NCBI RefSeq assembly: GCF_005239225.2
Contig: NC_133301.1
Span: 15,686,318 to 15,750,317, forward strand
Source of the DNA: Populus alba
Lineage: Eukaryota > Streptophyta > Magnoliopsida > Malpighiales > Salicaceae
Direction of reading: 5' to 3'
Length of the DNA: 64,000 bases
Shown: positions 14,500-25,164 of the stretch, one piece after another
How positions within the stretch are numbered: the first letter of the stretch is position 1
Layout of the letters: the number at the start of each line of letters is the position of its first letter
Made by a program: the position numbers and the translations under genes
The notes under the pieces: model-generated
Told to the model about the DNA's origin: nothing
Seen by the model: the letters and a program-made list of their open reading frames with translations, nothing else
Database searches by the model: none

Positions 14500-17400
14500 T
14501 CAATATGTATGTAGGAGTGGTTTTTCATCTAGTGATGAAGGAGCACCAATATCGAAGCTGGAAATTGTTGAGGCAGAAGTAACATCCCAAGGTGCTCCCA
14601 TCACTTCTTTTCTGTCATATTCACTCTCTTGTTGGACGGTCAAGTTTTCGGATTTTTTAATCCTCTCCAACACCATCGTGACTTCTTTCATCGTAGGCCT
14701 TTCTTTCCCATTTAACCTCAAGCAGCTCCTAGCCAAGCTAGCAACCATCAACACATCCTCTCTTTCCCCTTGCTTCACAACCTGAGGATCAAGAATATCA
14801 AACAGGCAGTTGCTCTCCATGGCCATTATGAAATATGTGGCTAAACTTCTGCCTTGTTCTTCTGATCTTTTGAACGAGATTGCCTTCTGCCCAGTAAGTA
14901 GCTCAACAAGAACCACACCAAAGCTATAGACATCACTCTTGTCTGTGAATTGGCTTGATTGGAAGTACTCTGGATCCAAGTACCCAAAGGTGCCTTGTAC
15001 TTGAGTAGTGACATGAGTCTGGTCGATGCTTACGGACCTTGAAGTCCCAAAATCTGCAACTTTGGCTCTATACTTCTCATCAAGCAGGATGTTTGTAGAC
15101 TTGATGTCTCTATGAAAAATGGGGAGGGAGGCTGCTGAATGTAGATAGAAAAGTGCCCCTGCTACCTCTGCTGCAATCCTTAAGCGCATTTCCCAAGTTA
15201 AAGGGAATTCCTCATTAGGGTCATGGAGAAACTGGTAAAGGGTCCCATTGGGAATGAATTCGTAGACTAACAATGGAAGTTCAGTCTCTAAACAACAACC
15301 CAAAAGCTTAACCACATTTCTATGGTTAATTTGGGATAGAAGGACGACCTCGTTGATAAATTGTCTGAGATTCCCTTCATCAATTACTTTGGATTTCTTG
15401 ACTGCAACGATTTTTCCATCCGCCAACATCCCTTTGTAAACTGTTCCTTGGCCTCCCTGGCCCAGCGTTCTATTCACATTGTAATGATCAGTGGCCTTGT
15501 CTAATTCTTTCGAAGGAAACATTTTGATTTTCTCAACACTGACTTCACCTGAAGATAGTTGTTCTTGCAGTAAAAGACCACCATTCCTCTTAAAGTACTT
15601 TTTCTTTAGTTTTTCACTCCTCTTTCTCTTGAATACTTTGTACAACCACCATAAACCAATGAGTAGAAAAAGTGCTCCAAATCCCACTCCAACACCTGCA
15701 CAAGTCAACCAATTGCATTCAATTCTTTTTTTAGAGCTGAACTCAGAAAAACAAATTCTGTATGTTTGCTTGAGTAATGGTGCAGTATCCGCAATTATTT
15801 GATGCTGCTGGGATAGGATTGGTGATTTTGGGGCTGTACAGCTGCAGCAAGGGTCTAGATTTTATCCCTAACTTCCATTTTGCAGATTGTCTTTACTACT
15901 TATCCAGGCAACAGAGAACATCAATTGAATTTCCTTCTTGCTTCCTCTAGCTCATTGTTTTTCCTGTACCGCTTTGATCAGTGGAGGATCTTGCATAAAA
16001 TTTCCATCAATTCTACATTGTTAAGCGCAGTGTTGTAGTTTGTCTCCATATTCTACTTTATTCATGTCAGTTTTGAAAGGAGAATTTAATTCTTAAAAAA
16101 CAGTAAGTTAAATTTTAATTTCTTTTTATAATTTTGATTGTCTGGTTTACTAAGTGTAAAATCTTATTTTTAATCTTATGTGAAGAAAAAAATTATTACA
16201 AGCATATTTCAAGAGAGTGTACTTTTTTACTTGAAACTAATTATTCATACATTTTTTCAAGAAAGCATTATTCATACTTGGGAAAGAAGAAAATTGTGAA
16301 ACAAAGATCTAATTACAAATAAAATTTGATTGAAAAGAAGGGCACAAAATTGAATACTTTAGAAGGCTAAATTGTACGATCAATCTCCCTGAGTAATTGG
16401 TTATGGCATCAACAAAAAAATTTTCATGTCATTGGTTCAAAAAATCATAAGTGAAAATATTTTTAGTATTTTAATGGTTCATGGATTTTGTTTTTATTTT
16501 TCTTCTTATATCTGTTTTTTTTTTTCAAAGTGAATATTAAAAAATAATTAATAGAATATTATAAGTAATTATTTTTTTGTATTATAAAATTTGTCGCATA
16601 TATACACATGTGTCACACGATAATTAATTAATTAATTATTACTAGTTATAGGAGCATAAACGTATATACTACTTGAAAAAAAAAAAAAAATCGTAAGGGA
16701 GGCTGCTGTCTTCTCTCTGATCTCTCTTAGAGGATCAACCATTGAATCTGATTTTTTCTTCGAGCTTATAAAATCGTCAATTATGACATTTGTAGCACTA
16801 TCATGAGACAAGTCAACAACACAGTTTTCCTCTAAGCAAACATTACAATGCCAGTCAATTGTTTTCTTGACCCATTTAAAGTGTGACATAATCTATAGTC
16901 ATTTCTATCATGATGATGTAGAGTGAAAATGCAACATACCTATGCCTGCCATTTTAGCTTTGATTTTACGCCGGTAATTGTCGTATGCTCTACCCGCTGC
17001 AACACATGAAGAAACCACAGAGTTGATGGATCAGGGAACCATACAATGGTAAACCATGCCAGAAGAATCTATAGAGTAGGAATTGTAACCAGGAGTTTAC
17101 CTTCACAAATACCATAACGATAAGGATTTCCTTCGAAGCCTGGTCTGCAAGAGCATTGAACGGTGGAGCTCTGGTTGGTTGAATTAATGGAAGGATTCAG
17201 AAACTGACACGTAGAAGAATAACTTGAATTATGGAATGATCCATTCTTGACAAGTGATTCAAATACCCTTTCGTCTATCCCCCAATCCAGCACTACGGGA
17301 ACAGAGTCCCTATGTCTCATGTCATAAGGGTCAGAGTCCCCTCCGACGTCAGAATAATAGCTCCCGTAGTTGATCCAACTTTGGGCAACTAAATAGGCAT

Positions 17401-17983
17401 ATCTGCATTGCTTTTCCCCACTGCTTCCTTTTCCATCGTCTAACCCCTTCATGGTTACATTAAAAACCTTGAGAAATGAAGGAATCGTGGTCTGGCAACA
17501 GTCGGTCCCACTGCAGCTAGCCATCATGCTATCACGGTTTTTGTCACAAATTGACACACACACACCAATAGTAGATTGATTTTGGTTCATCAAGGCAAGA
17601 TTGCCACAACCCCTTGCAATGAAGTAATTCTCGGAGGAGAAAACAAAAGGGCTTCCTTCCAAGTCAACGACTGTGTTTCTATCTTTGCCTCCACAATTTG
17701 CAGAAACAACTGGAAACATGACCCCAATCGTACTGCGACGAACAGAGATGTCTCTCACCTCCAGTTTAGTGCCGTCTACTGTAAGTTTAGGAACTCCACT
17801 ACTGGAGTTGCAGAGTATTTTGAACCTTTCGTCTAGGTAACTTCCTTCTTCCATTCCAAAGGGATATGGAATACAAATGTTTCCACAAGAAGATGGACAT
17901 CGCATTTCAACCTGTGATACTGCAGTACGCAATGACCAGAACAACAGGATGACCTGAAATACTGTTAACTCAACAGCTGCCAT
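14500..17983 (-). CDS. wall-associated-kinase-like receptor kinase without an EGF exon
   Basis: Two large exons. Exon 1 (17983-17101) encodes a signal peptide and a GUB_WAK cysteine-rich ectodomain ([44 protein letters not shown], ending [17 protein letters not shown]) with several N-glycosylation sites, and stops at a phase-1 GT donor. The kinase exon (15695-14500) opens after a GTGCAG acceptor in matching phase, with a membrane helix ([16 protein letters not shown]), basic stop-transfer, and an intact kinase: [59 protein letters not shown]. Direct joining gives 692 aa. WAK relatives usually have an EGF exon between; none is recognisable at 15.7-17.1 kb. Such proteins sense pectin fragments or pathogens at the wall (family knowledge). 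Alternatives are an unseen middle exon or a gene losing function. Confidence 0.85.
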
Positions 17984-18244
17984 ATTCTTTTTCTTCTTCT
18001 TTCAGACAGTAGCTTTTTAGAAGAGAGAAGCTATAAAACGGGCTCTTACTTGGCAAGTAACCCAGCCATATGTTAAGTTATCCAAGATCTTCTTCTTCTT
18101 TCTACTAATTTTCTTTGTTTGTTCTTTTCCTTTCGCCTTCCATGAGTAGAAAGTTAAAAACCAAAGTCTTTAGAACCACACAAAGAATTAAGCAGCCAGA
18201 CTTGACCGAGTCAGTCAATTACACTATCCTATACTATAGTGGGT

Positions 18245-18394
18245 TATAATTGCATCAACGGTCTAGTTTTGCCAATGGGACTCCATCTCCTCTTGAAGCC
18301 ACACTCCCACTTTTATTAGAGGTTGCAGGTTCAATTCCTCGAAAGGGAAGTCAATCTCAATTGCTAAAGCACAAAAACAAATAAAAAAAAAATC
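18245..18394 (+). mobile_element. possible tRNA-derived SINE
   Basis: A pol III B-box match (GGTTCAATTCC, 18328-18338) lies about 60 bases after an A-box-like stretch (TAGTTTTGCCAATGG, near 18264-18278). The segment ends in an A-rich run (ATAAAAAAAAA, about 18381-18391). No target-site duplication was confirmed and no tRNA cloverleaf is visible, so this is a candidate only. Confidence 0.35.
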
Positions 18395-18474
18395 ATTTTC
18401 TTTGTTTATTAATTTGAACTTGAAATATTTATTAAAGGTTCTTCAACATTAAATTTTCTAGCTATTTCCTAAAG

Positions 18475-18480
<6 letters not shown>

Positions 18481-18505
<25 letters not shown>
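18481..18505. repeat. (AT)n microsatellite
   Basis: Pure AT dinucleotide run. Confidence 0.9.
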
Positions 18506-18510
<5 letters not shown>

Positions 18511-19372
18511 GTAATCAAATTAAAAAATCTACAAATATTTAATGCTAACACAATCCTGCACAAATCTAAACCACACATTTTTCTACTTTGAGACGGTAGC
18601 TTTTTAGCAGAGAGAAGGAACATAAACGGGCTTTCACATGGAAAGTAATTAACCCAGCCATATGTTAAGCTGTCCAATCTATATATTAAGTTATCCAATC
18701 ATTTACCCCTAATTATCAAACATACCCTAACATCATATATCATGCTATCAAGTTAAATCTTGACATTACATTTCTTTCTAATCAACAGATCTTCTCTGAT
18801 CACTTATAAGGTTCCATCCACTTGATGTTAGGGGCTCCACAGTCATTATCTCCATTAGTCTATTTGTTAATGTTTTTCTTCAACTTGTGGAACGACGTGC
18901 ATGTTCCTCCACCTACTTGTTTAACAGCTTAATTTGATTTTTCTTGATTGACATATGGCTGCGTTTCTTTCCATTCTGAACTTGTCGAAGATATGATAGA
19001 AGAGACAAGAAATCACCTTCTATATATAATCAAAGCTTGATTGCAGGGCTTATTCGTGATTCCACAGTGATTTGGCCCTACCAATTTTATTTTTTTTTCT
19101 CTCCTCTTAAAAATTTACTTCTGGCTATTCAAATTTACAAATCAGCTCTTTACTTTTTTTTTTCTTTGGATTTTTTATTCCTCTTTTTTTTATTTGTTTT
19201 ATTTTAATTTATTTCTAAAATTGAAAATTTTTTAATTTGATCCTCCTTCAATGTTTTAATATTTTATTCATATTTTTTTGATTTTTTTTATTTGAAATAA
19301 ATTTTTAAATTGATTTTTTTTCGATTTCACTTTTTTTTATATTTTTTTTAGATTTGATGCTCATTTTTTTTA

Positions 19373-19618
19373 TTGTTATTTTGGTGGCGAATAACAATTG
19401 ATTTCTGCACCAACTTCTGGAGAACCACAGTGTTCTTCTGTGGCATGTCATGGTCAAGTGAATTCCATTGGTTTGATATCTACGATGCTTCCAGGGATCC
19501 TTATTGTGGCGACTGCAATTGGACAATACAAGCAACTGGGCCATGCGTGGATTATTATAAATATATTTGGAAGGAATTTGTATGTTATCCTTGGAATAAG
19601 AAGGCATATCTTCATTAA
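19373..19618 (+). pseudogene. S-protein homolog, 3' half only
   Basis: Encodes only the C-terminal half of an SPH: a WWRITIDFCTNFWRTT start, then FFCGMSWSSEFHWFD, CGDCNWTI, GPCVDYY, FVCYPWNKKAYLH and a stop. It aligns throughout with the frameshifted gene at 20835, but the N-terminal half with signal peptide and first cysteine is absent; the DNA before 19373 is T-rich. A one-base loss near 19393 also separates it from the expected frame. It keeps the half that the inverted relic at 5221 lost. Confidence 0.85.
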
Positions 19619-20728
19619 AGTGCGAGCTAGCTCTCTATATATCTCATCTCCTTTGTATAATTTGCTAGCTGCATAAAATGGAGGCAACAAAAAAATAAGT
19701 GTACCATGTATTAATAATGAATTTGTCCGCCCATTAGAGTGTTTTCTTTTCATTATTTAGATAATGTTTTAAGAAATAACATTATTTTGGTTGTGATCAT
19801 CAGGATTTACCATTGCTTATAAAATTCAGAGAGTATATTTAATGCCGTTTGTTACAGAATATAATATTATAAGTTATTTTGGGTACGTCTTGCCTAGATT
19901 TTTAGATTTATTTTCAACACAAATACCAATGTTATTAAACTGATTTGATTTGGTAATTCAATGTTATAAAACCTGATTTGATTTGGTGATTCATTCATTC
20001 AAAACTTGATTTAATTTAAATTTTATTTTGAATTGAATAGAAATTAACCTAGTCATTCCTTTTATCATATCTTATCGCCTTGATAAAAAACTAAACTTGA
20101 TTTAATTTTAAAAAAATAATATAAAATGATACATAGATAACTAGGTATTTTTAAGAAATTAGCCCAATTCTCTTTTGATTAAATATGTGAAGGTGGTGAC
20201 ACTCCCATTTCACTGTTCTTTCTGTTCTCTATAGTATTATGCCATGAGTGCACCAGAGATTTTATGAAGATGATAAGATGTAAGTGATACATAATTAATT
20301 AATCAAATTATTACACCACAAAAAACTTTTGACAGGTTAAAAGTGATAAGAATTCGACGGGTAGTTAGAGTAAGAAGCATAATTTATGAGAAAACTAAAA
20401 TAGATTAGATTAGTGAATAATTTATAAAGCATTGATTAATACAAAATATCGTGTTTCAATAAAGAGAAAGCTTGATGATAACTTGTAGAATTCACAAACA
20501 CGTACGATCCTGCCAAAACATTATTATTTTTATTTTTGGAAAGATGATTTTGATATATAATTTTCTATAAAATTAGCATATCGCTCAATATTATCCTGCC
20601 AAAACAGCTAGCCAGATGCATGAACCAATTTAATAGTAATTATCACTATATAATTCATTGTAGCCAAGTGCAGTTTTGGCTAAATATACAAGGAAGAAAC
20701 CCTTGAAACGGCACAACCATTCGCTAGC

Positions 20729-20735
20729 TATATAA
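20729..20735 (+). promoter_or_regulatory. TATA box of the SPH gene at 20835
   Basis: TATATAA about 100 bases before the start codon, inside the block duplicated at 4380-4745. Plausible by position only. Confidence 0.4.
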
Positions 20736-20834
20736 CACGAAGAGCCACCATATACTAAAGCCTATAAGTAAGTTGGATTTGCACGAATACTAAAAAACAA
20801 TCCAAACTAAACAGATCAAAATCTTCTTACAGAC

Positions 20835-21273
20835 ATGATTTCTTTCTCCAGCCATTCCGCCCTACTGATATTATTGTCTCTGTTGCTGCTGATCATAGCT
20901 ACGTGTGATGCTGCAGGTTGTCTATGGAAACCAACACGTTTGAATATCAATAATGACTTAGGCCCAGGCTTGGACCTTACAATCCATTGCAAATCCAAAA
21001 AACAACGATCTTGGGCAGCACGTAGTCCCTTTTGGTGGCGAATATACAATTGATTTTTGCTCCAACTTTTGGAGAAGCACACTGTTCTTCTGTGGCGTGT
21101 CATGGTCAGGAAAATTCCATTGGTTTGACGTCTACGATGCTTCCAGGGATTCTAGTCGCTGTGGAAATTGCAAGTGGACAATACATGCAACTGGGCCATG
21201 CATGGATTATTATAATTATTATACAAAGGAATTTGTATGTTATCCTTGGAATGACAAGGCATATCTCCAGTAA
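20835..21273 (+). pseudogene. S-protein homolog with one frameshift
   Basis: Begins with ATG and a clear signal peptide (hydrophobic core LLILLSLLLLIIATCDA), then NNDLGPGLDLTIHCKS. A run of six A at about 20997-21002 shifts the frame by one base, and translation stops at about 21053. In the +1-corrected frame the rest of a normal SPH follows: QHVVPFGGEYTIDFCSNFW, FFCGVSWSGKFHWFD, CGNCKWTI, GPCMDYYN, EFVCYPWNDKAYLQ, stop at 21271. Apart from this one base the gene looks intact, so it may be a recent pseudogene, a polymorphism or an assembly error in a homopolymer. SPH proteins are secreted, single-exon and cysteine-rich. Confidence 0.88.
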
Positions 21274-21854
21274 AGCGCTAGTTATATAGCTCTATATATC
21301 TCCTGTGTTCACTTTACTAGCTGCATAAAGCGGAGACCACAACAAAAATAAGTTTACTATATATTATTGAGTTTCTCCACTCATTAGCAGTGTTTTCTTT
21401 TCATGATTTACATGTTCTTTTCAAGGAATAACACTATTTTGGTTGTGATAATCATGATTTGCCGTTGATTACAAAGTTTAGATCAGACGTATAATATTTG
21501 TTGTAGTTGTGCGATAGAATATAATTAGTCAATATAATAATATCCGTGTTACGATAAGCAATGTTTATGTGGCAACGCGTTTCAACAACAAAAACTGCTT
21601 TGTTAAACAATATTGTACTACTACTTATCGGAAGGAAAAACATTATTTTAGCTGTGACCATCATGATTCACCGTTGCTTATAATAAAATCCAGAGACTCC
21701 ACATATATATTTGATAGCCATAATCATTAGATTAATGAAGTTTAGGGAAGCAAGAGTAGCCATCCTGATGAGAAGGATTAACGAGGTAGGCAAAGGACGA
21801 TGGATTAATTATGATAAAGGGGGACCACTTATTAGTCGTTAATTATTTAAATAA

Positions 21855-22090
21855 GTTCTCAATTAAGTCACCGAACTATTAATTTTATCATCATTTGGTG
21901 ATCCCTAATCTATATACTTTCCACTTACTAGTTGTTAATTATCATTGTTAACATGGTTCTCCCGATTAGATTTTAATTAAGTCCCCGAACTATTAATTTT
22001 ATCATCATTTGATGATCCCTATTCTATATACTGCATGTCCACTTATTAGTTGTTAATTATCATTGTTAACATGGTTCTCCCGATTAGATT
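21855..22090. repeat. ~115-bp tandem duplication
   Basis: Two near-identical adjacent copies, about 21861-21975 and 21977-22090, each with CCGAACTATTAATTTTATCA, TGATCCCTA, TCTATATACT, and ending TTAACATGGTTCTCCCGATT. Related words occur inverted near 5690-5760. Confidence 0.85.
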
Positions 22091-22141
22091 TTTAATAACC
22101 CAGATGAATTAATCAAATCGGCCTAAACTTTATCGGGTTAA

Positions 22142-22144
<3 letters not shown>

Positions 22145-22179
<35 letters not shown>
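22145..22179. repeat. 35-base A homopolymer
   Basis: Uninterrupted run of 35 A. It could be a slippage-prone mononucleotide tract or the tail of an old retroinsertion; no retrocopied gene is recognisable before it. Confidence 0.9.
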
Positions 22180-22181
<2 letters not shown>

Positions 22182-22885
22182 AACATCATTTTAATAAAAA
22201 ATAATTAACTTCGGTGATCTAGTAACTCTGCTCTTCTCTATAACAGTACCCCCAAATCAAGTCCCATAATTATGGCTATCACTGTGCATAAGCAAAAGTT
22301 AAAGTATAAAATTGCTTAAATATGAAAATCTGTTTAAAATTATTCATGACAACTACGATGATGCTAGAACGCAGAAAAGAACAGAAATTAAGAGATTTAT
22401 TATGAATACAGAGTACCGTTCAATTGTTTTTCAAATTCGAGGAACCAAGATTTCATTTGTAAGAAATACAATATATACAAGTATAGTTAAGATATAATTA
22501 ATAGTTAATGACAGACAAATTACAAGGAAAAGGACAGCTGTTAGGCCTGTGTATCTAGTATGGAATCTTAATCACACAAATACATAGATTTAATCATCCT
22601 TTCTTGATTATGGAAGGTCTCTCTAATCCAAAACGTGTTCACGTAATAAAATACTTAAATTAATTGCCATGTATATCGTCCTCAATTAATCGTCCTAGCT
22701 TGTAGGCAACAACAAAGCATGCATGCATGTATGGCAAGAAGCAATAAATAGAAATTAAAACATCAGAATTGAATGTCACTACGTTGTTCTTCGATGTTGC
22801 TAACACGGATCATCAGATCCCAAATCACAGTTGGAAAATATAGGAGAAAAAGGGTCTTACATGTTCACCATGCATTTAGGCAGCC

Positions 22886-22893
22886 TATAAATA
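22886..22893 (+). promoter_or_regulatory. TATA box of the intact SPH gene
   Basis: TATAAATA 75 bases before the start codon at 22968, which leaves a short leader of roughly 45-50 bases. Confidence 0.55.
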
Positions 22894-22967
22894 AGAGGCA
22901 CGCGTTAAAAAAAATCAAAATCAAGATATATATTATACAAAAGAAAAACTCTTAATATCATACAAGC

Positions 22968-23402
22968 ATGAATCCCTTATTCACAAGGCATTTCATTCTG
23001 CTAATATCATCTTTGTTACTGGTCTTTACTACTACTTGTGATGCATTTTGTTTTCTTCGAACAAGTGTAAATTTGAAGATCACAAACCAGTTGGGTTCAG
23101 GCCTGGACCTCGCCATCCACTGCAAATCGAAAGATGAAGACCTTGGCGTGCACGTAGTCCCTTTTGATGGCTATTACACACTGAGTTTTTGTTCCAATGC
23201 TTGGGGAACTACACAATACTTCTGCGGCATGACATGGTCTGGTAAACTCCATTGGTTTGATTTCTTCATCGCTAGAAGGGACTCTTTTCGCTGCGGTAAC
23301 TGCACTTGGAGAATACTTCCAAGAGGCCCTTGTATGACTTACAATATTGGCGAGTTAAGAGAGTACAAATGTTACCATTGGAATGGCGATCAGGTACTTT
23401 AG
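22968..23402 (+). CDS. intact S-protein homolog (plant self-incompatibility S1 family)
   Basis: Single-exon gene of 144 aa, normal for the family. Residues 1-26 form a signal peptide (ILLISSLLLVFTTTCDA). The mature part has the S1 family pattern: NLKITNQLGSGLDL, CKSKDEDLG, VVPFDGYYTLSFCSN, YFCGMTWSGKLHWFDFF, the paired cysteines of CGNCTWRI, GPCMTY and a final YKCYHW. Predicted to be secreted and disulphide-bonded. The founding member is the poppy stigma determinant, but most plant SPH genes have no known role in incompatibility, so no function is assigned. It is the only undamaged member of four copies here. The start follows a TATA box by 75 bases. Confidence 0.92.
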   Translation: MNPLFTRHFILLISSLLLVFTTTCDAFCFLRTSVNLKITNQLGSGLDLAIHCKSKDEDLGVHVVPFDGYYTLSFCSNAWGTTQYFCGMTWSGKLHWFDFFIARRDSFRCGNCTWRILPRGPCMTYNIGELREYKCYHWNGDQVL

Positions 23403-24949
23403 AAATCTCGTAGCATAAAATAGAGTTCAATTTATGTACTCTCCTATACTCCCATGTATTTGACTCAGTGAATAAATTTATTTTTCTTGTTTTTGCCTTC
23501 TAATTAGCAGTTTTATTTGCCATTGTAAGAATTAATCTCCTCTAGGCCATGACTAATTAAGTTCCTAAAAGTACAAATTAAATCAAACTAATTAAACGTT
23601 TAGCCCCTCAAAAACATGGCCTCCAAAATTAATTAATACATAAGCAAGCAATCGAGTAATGATAATATTATTATGGAATTCATTTATTGAAAAACATCAA
23701 TCAAGTAATGTATTTTTGACTTTCCAACTTTGAAATACAAGGAGCCTGAGAGGAAAAGGTGTTACCATCAATTTGGAAATATTACACGCAGTTCCAAATC
23801 AATATTTTTAGGGGGGTTTTTTCAACGTTAAGGCAATATTTGGTTATTTTCTTGAAATAAAAACAATATTTAGACAATTAAAACAGAGAGAACATATATA
23901 TCCTCTCTTTTATATATGTTTGAAAAAAATCATTAGTTTTTCCATTCAAACATGTTTTCGTGGTTGATGGGTAATAAATTTATCTGATATTATGGTAGAT
24001 TTTATTTTTATGGTTTGATAATTTATAATTAAAAAAATTTATAAATTATGATTTTTTTTATAATTAAAGTTTTTAATAAAATTTTAAATGAGATCTTTGT
24101 AAGATTCTAGTAGTATATATTGATTAGCTAAATATTTTTAAGACTATAATTAAAAATAAAATGTAATTTTACTCACAATTCATACAAACATGGTATAAAT
24201 GTTTTTAATTAGACGAATTTCCATAGGAAATAGGCTCCAACCTTCTTTGCTTGCCTGTTTCATTCAAATGGAAAACCATTACTTCATTCTACTTTTTATT
24301 TTGTTTCAAATTAAAAAGTATTATTTTTTATTTAATTTTAGTTTGAATCACAATTTTAACTGGTTAGGGTATTTTTAAGAGTACTGTTGTATTTTAAAAT
24401 ATTTTTTTATTTAAAAATATATAAAAAATAATTTTTTGAATTTTTAAAATCTATCTTTAATATTAACTATTAAAAAATACATAAAAATAATAATTTAAAA
24501 AATATAAATATAATTTTTTAAAAAAAATATGGTTGAATCTCGAAGCAAACAGGGCTTAGATCAACGATGTTGAATCGGTTTTGAGTTTGAAACTTGGATC
24601 ATCATTATAAGGGTCAGATCTTTAGTCACGGAAATAGAAAACGATTCTATGGTGGTGCCACCGTCCACGTAACTTTTCTGGTGACAATAGCCAAACACAA
24701 GTGAGGTGCTAATAGGAATCGACAGGTGGAACAACAAGACCCATCTCTTTCCCTATCCTATTAATGGTGACCTAAATTCGATTATTATAATTAAATTTTT
24801 GAGAAAATATGTCCTTTTCCTTTCTATTTTTTCAAACTTTTGTAAAAGAAGGAGGAAAATAAATAAGAAGTTTGGACTAAAAATTCAAAGCTGAATTGAT
24901 GTGGAGGATATATAATTATTAGAATTAAATTTAATTATGGACTCAAATT
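23403..24949. other. AT-rich intergenic DNA
   Basis: 3' flank of the intact SPH gene, then very AT-rich DNA without coding signal. Segment 24360-24560 (poly-A/T blocks ending GAATCTCGAAGCAAACAGGG) looks like a decayed non-autonomous element but has no clear termini. Confidence 0.5.
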
Positions 24950-25164
24950 TTAAGAGCGTATTTGGTGGTAGCGGTCGCTTTTCAAATAACTTTTCGTGTC
25001 AATATACATGCCAATGATATTTTTTTTATTTTTTTAAAAATTATTTTTGACATCAACACATCAAAACGATTCAAAAAGTATAAAGCGTATTAAATTTTAA
25101 TAAAATTTTTTTTTTTAATTTGTTGGGAACACGGTTTGCACCGTGTTCCCAAACATGCTCTTAA
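24950..25164. mobile_element. MITE with TTAA flanks and terminal hairpin
   Basis: A 207-bp insertion (24954-25160) with imperfect terminal inverted repeats: left GAGCGTATTTGG, right the complement of GAGCATGTTTGG. Both sides have TTAA. Near the right end a perfect 11-bp stem (GGGAACACGGT with ACCGTGTTCCC, loop TTGC) forms a hairpin. No ORF. A non-autonomous DNA transposon; whether TTAA is a target duplication or part of the ends cannot be settled from one copy. Confidence 0.75.

Larger units (their letters stand above)
18004..18680. repeat. duplicated ~80-bp segment upstream of the WAK-like gene
   Basis: About 18004-18082 recurs at about 18592-18680 in the same orientation: GGTAGCTTTTTAG or GTAGCTTTTTAG, then AGAGAGAAG, AAACGGGCT, and a long match around CCCAGCCATATGTTAAG. 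The DNA between holds the SINE-like element and an AT repeat. The first copy lies just upstream of the WAK-like start codon, so it may carry promoter elements. Confidence 0.75.

Noticed and set aside
16632..16889. 85-aa minus-strand open frame inside the WAK-like intron
   Set aside because: Starts from a convenient ATG, runs into a poly-T-derived Phe tract, and matches no family I recognise.
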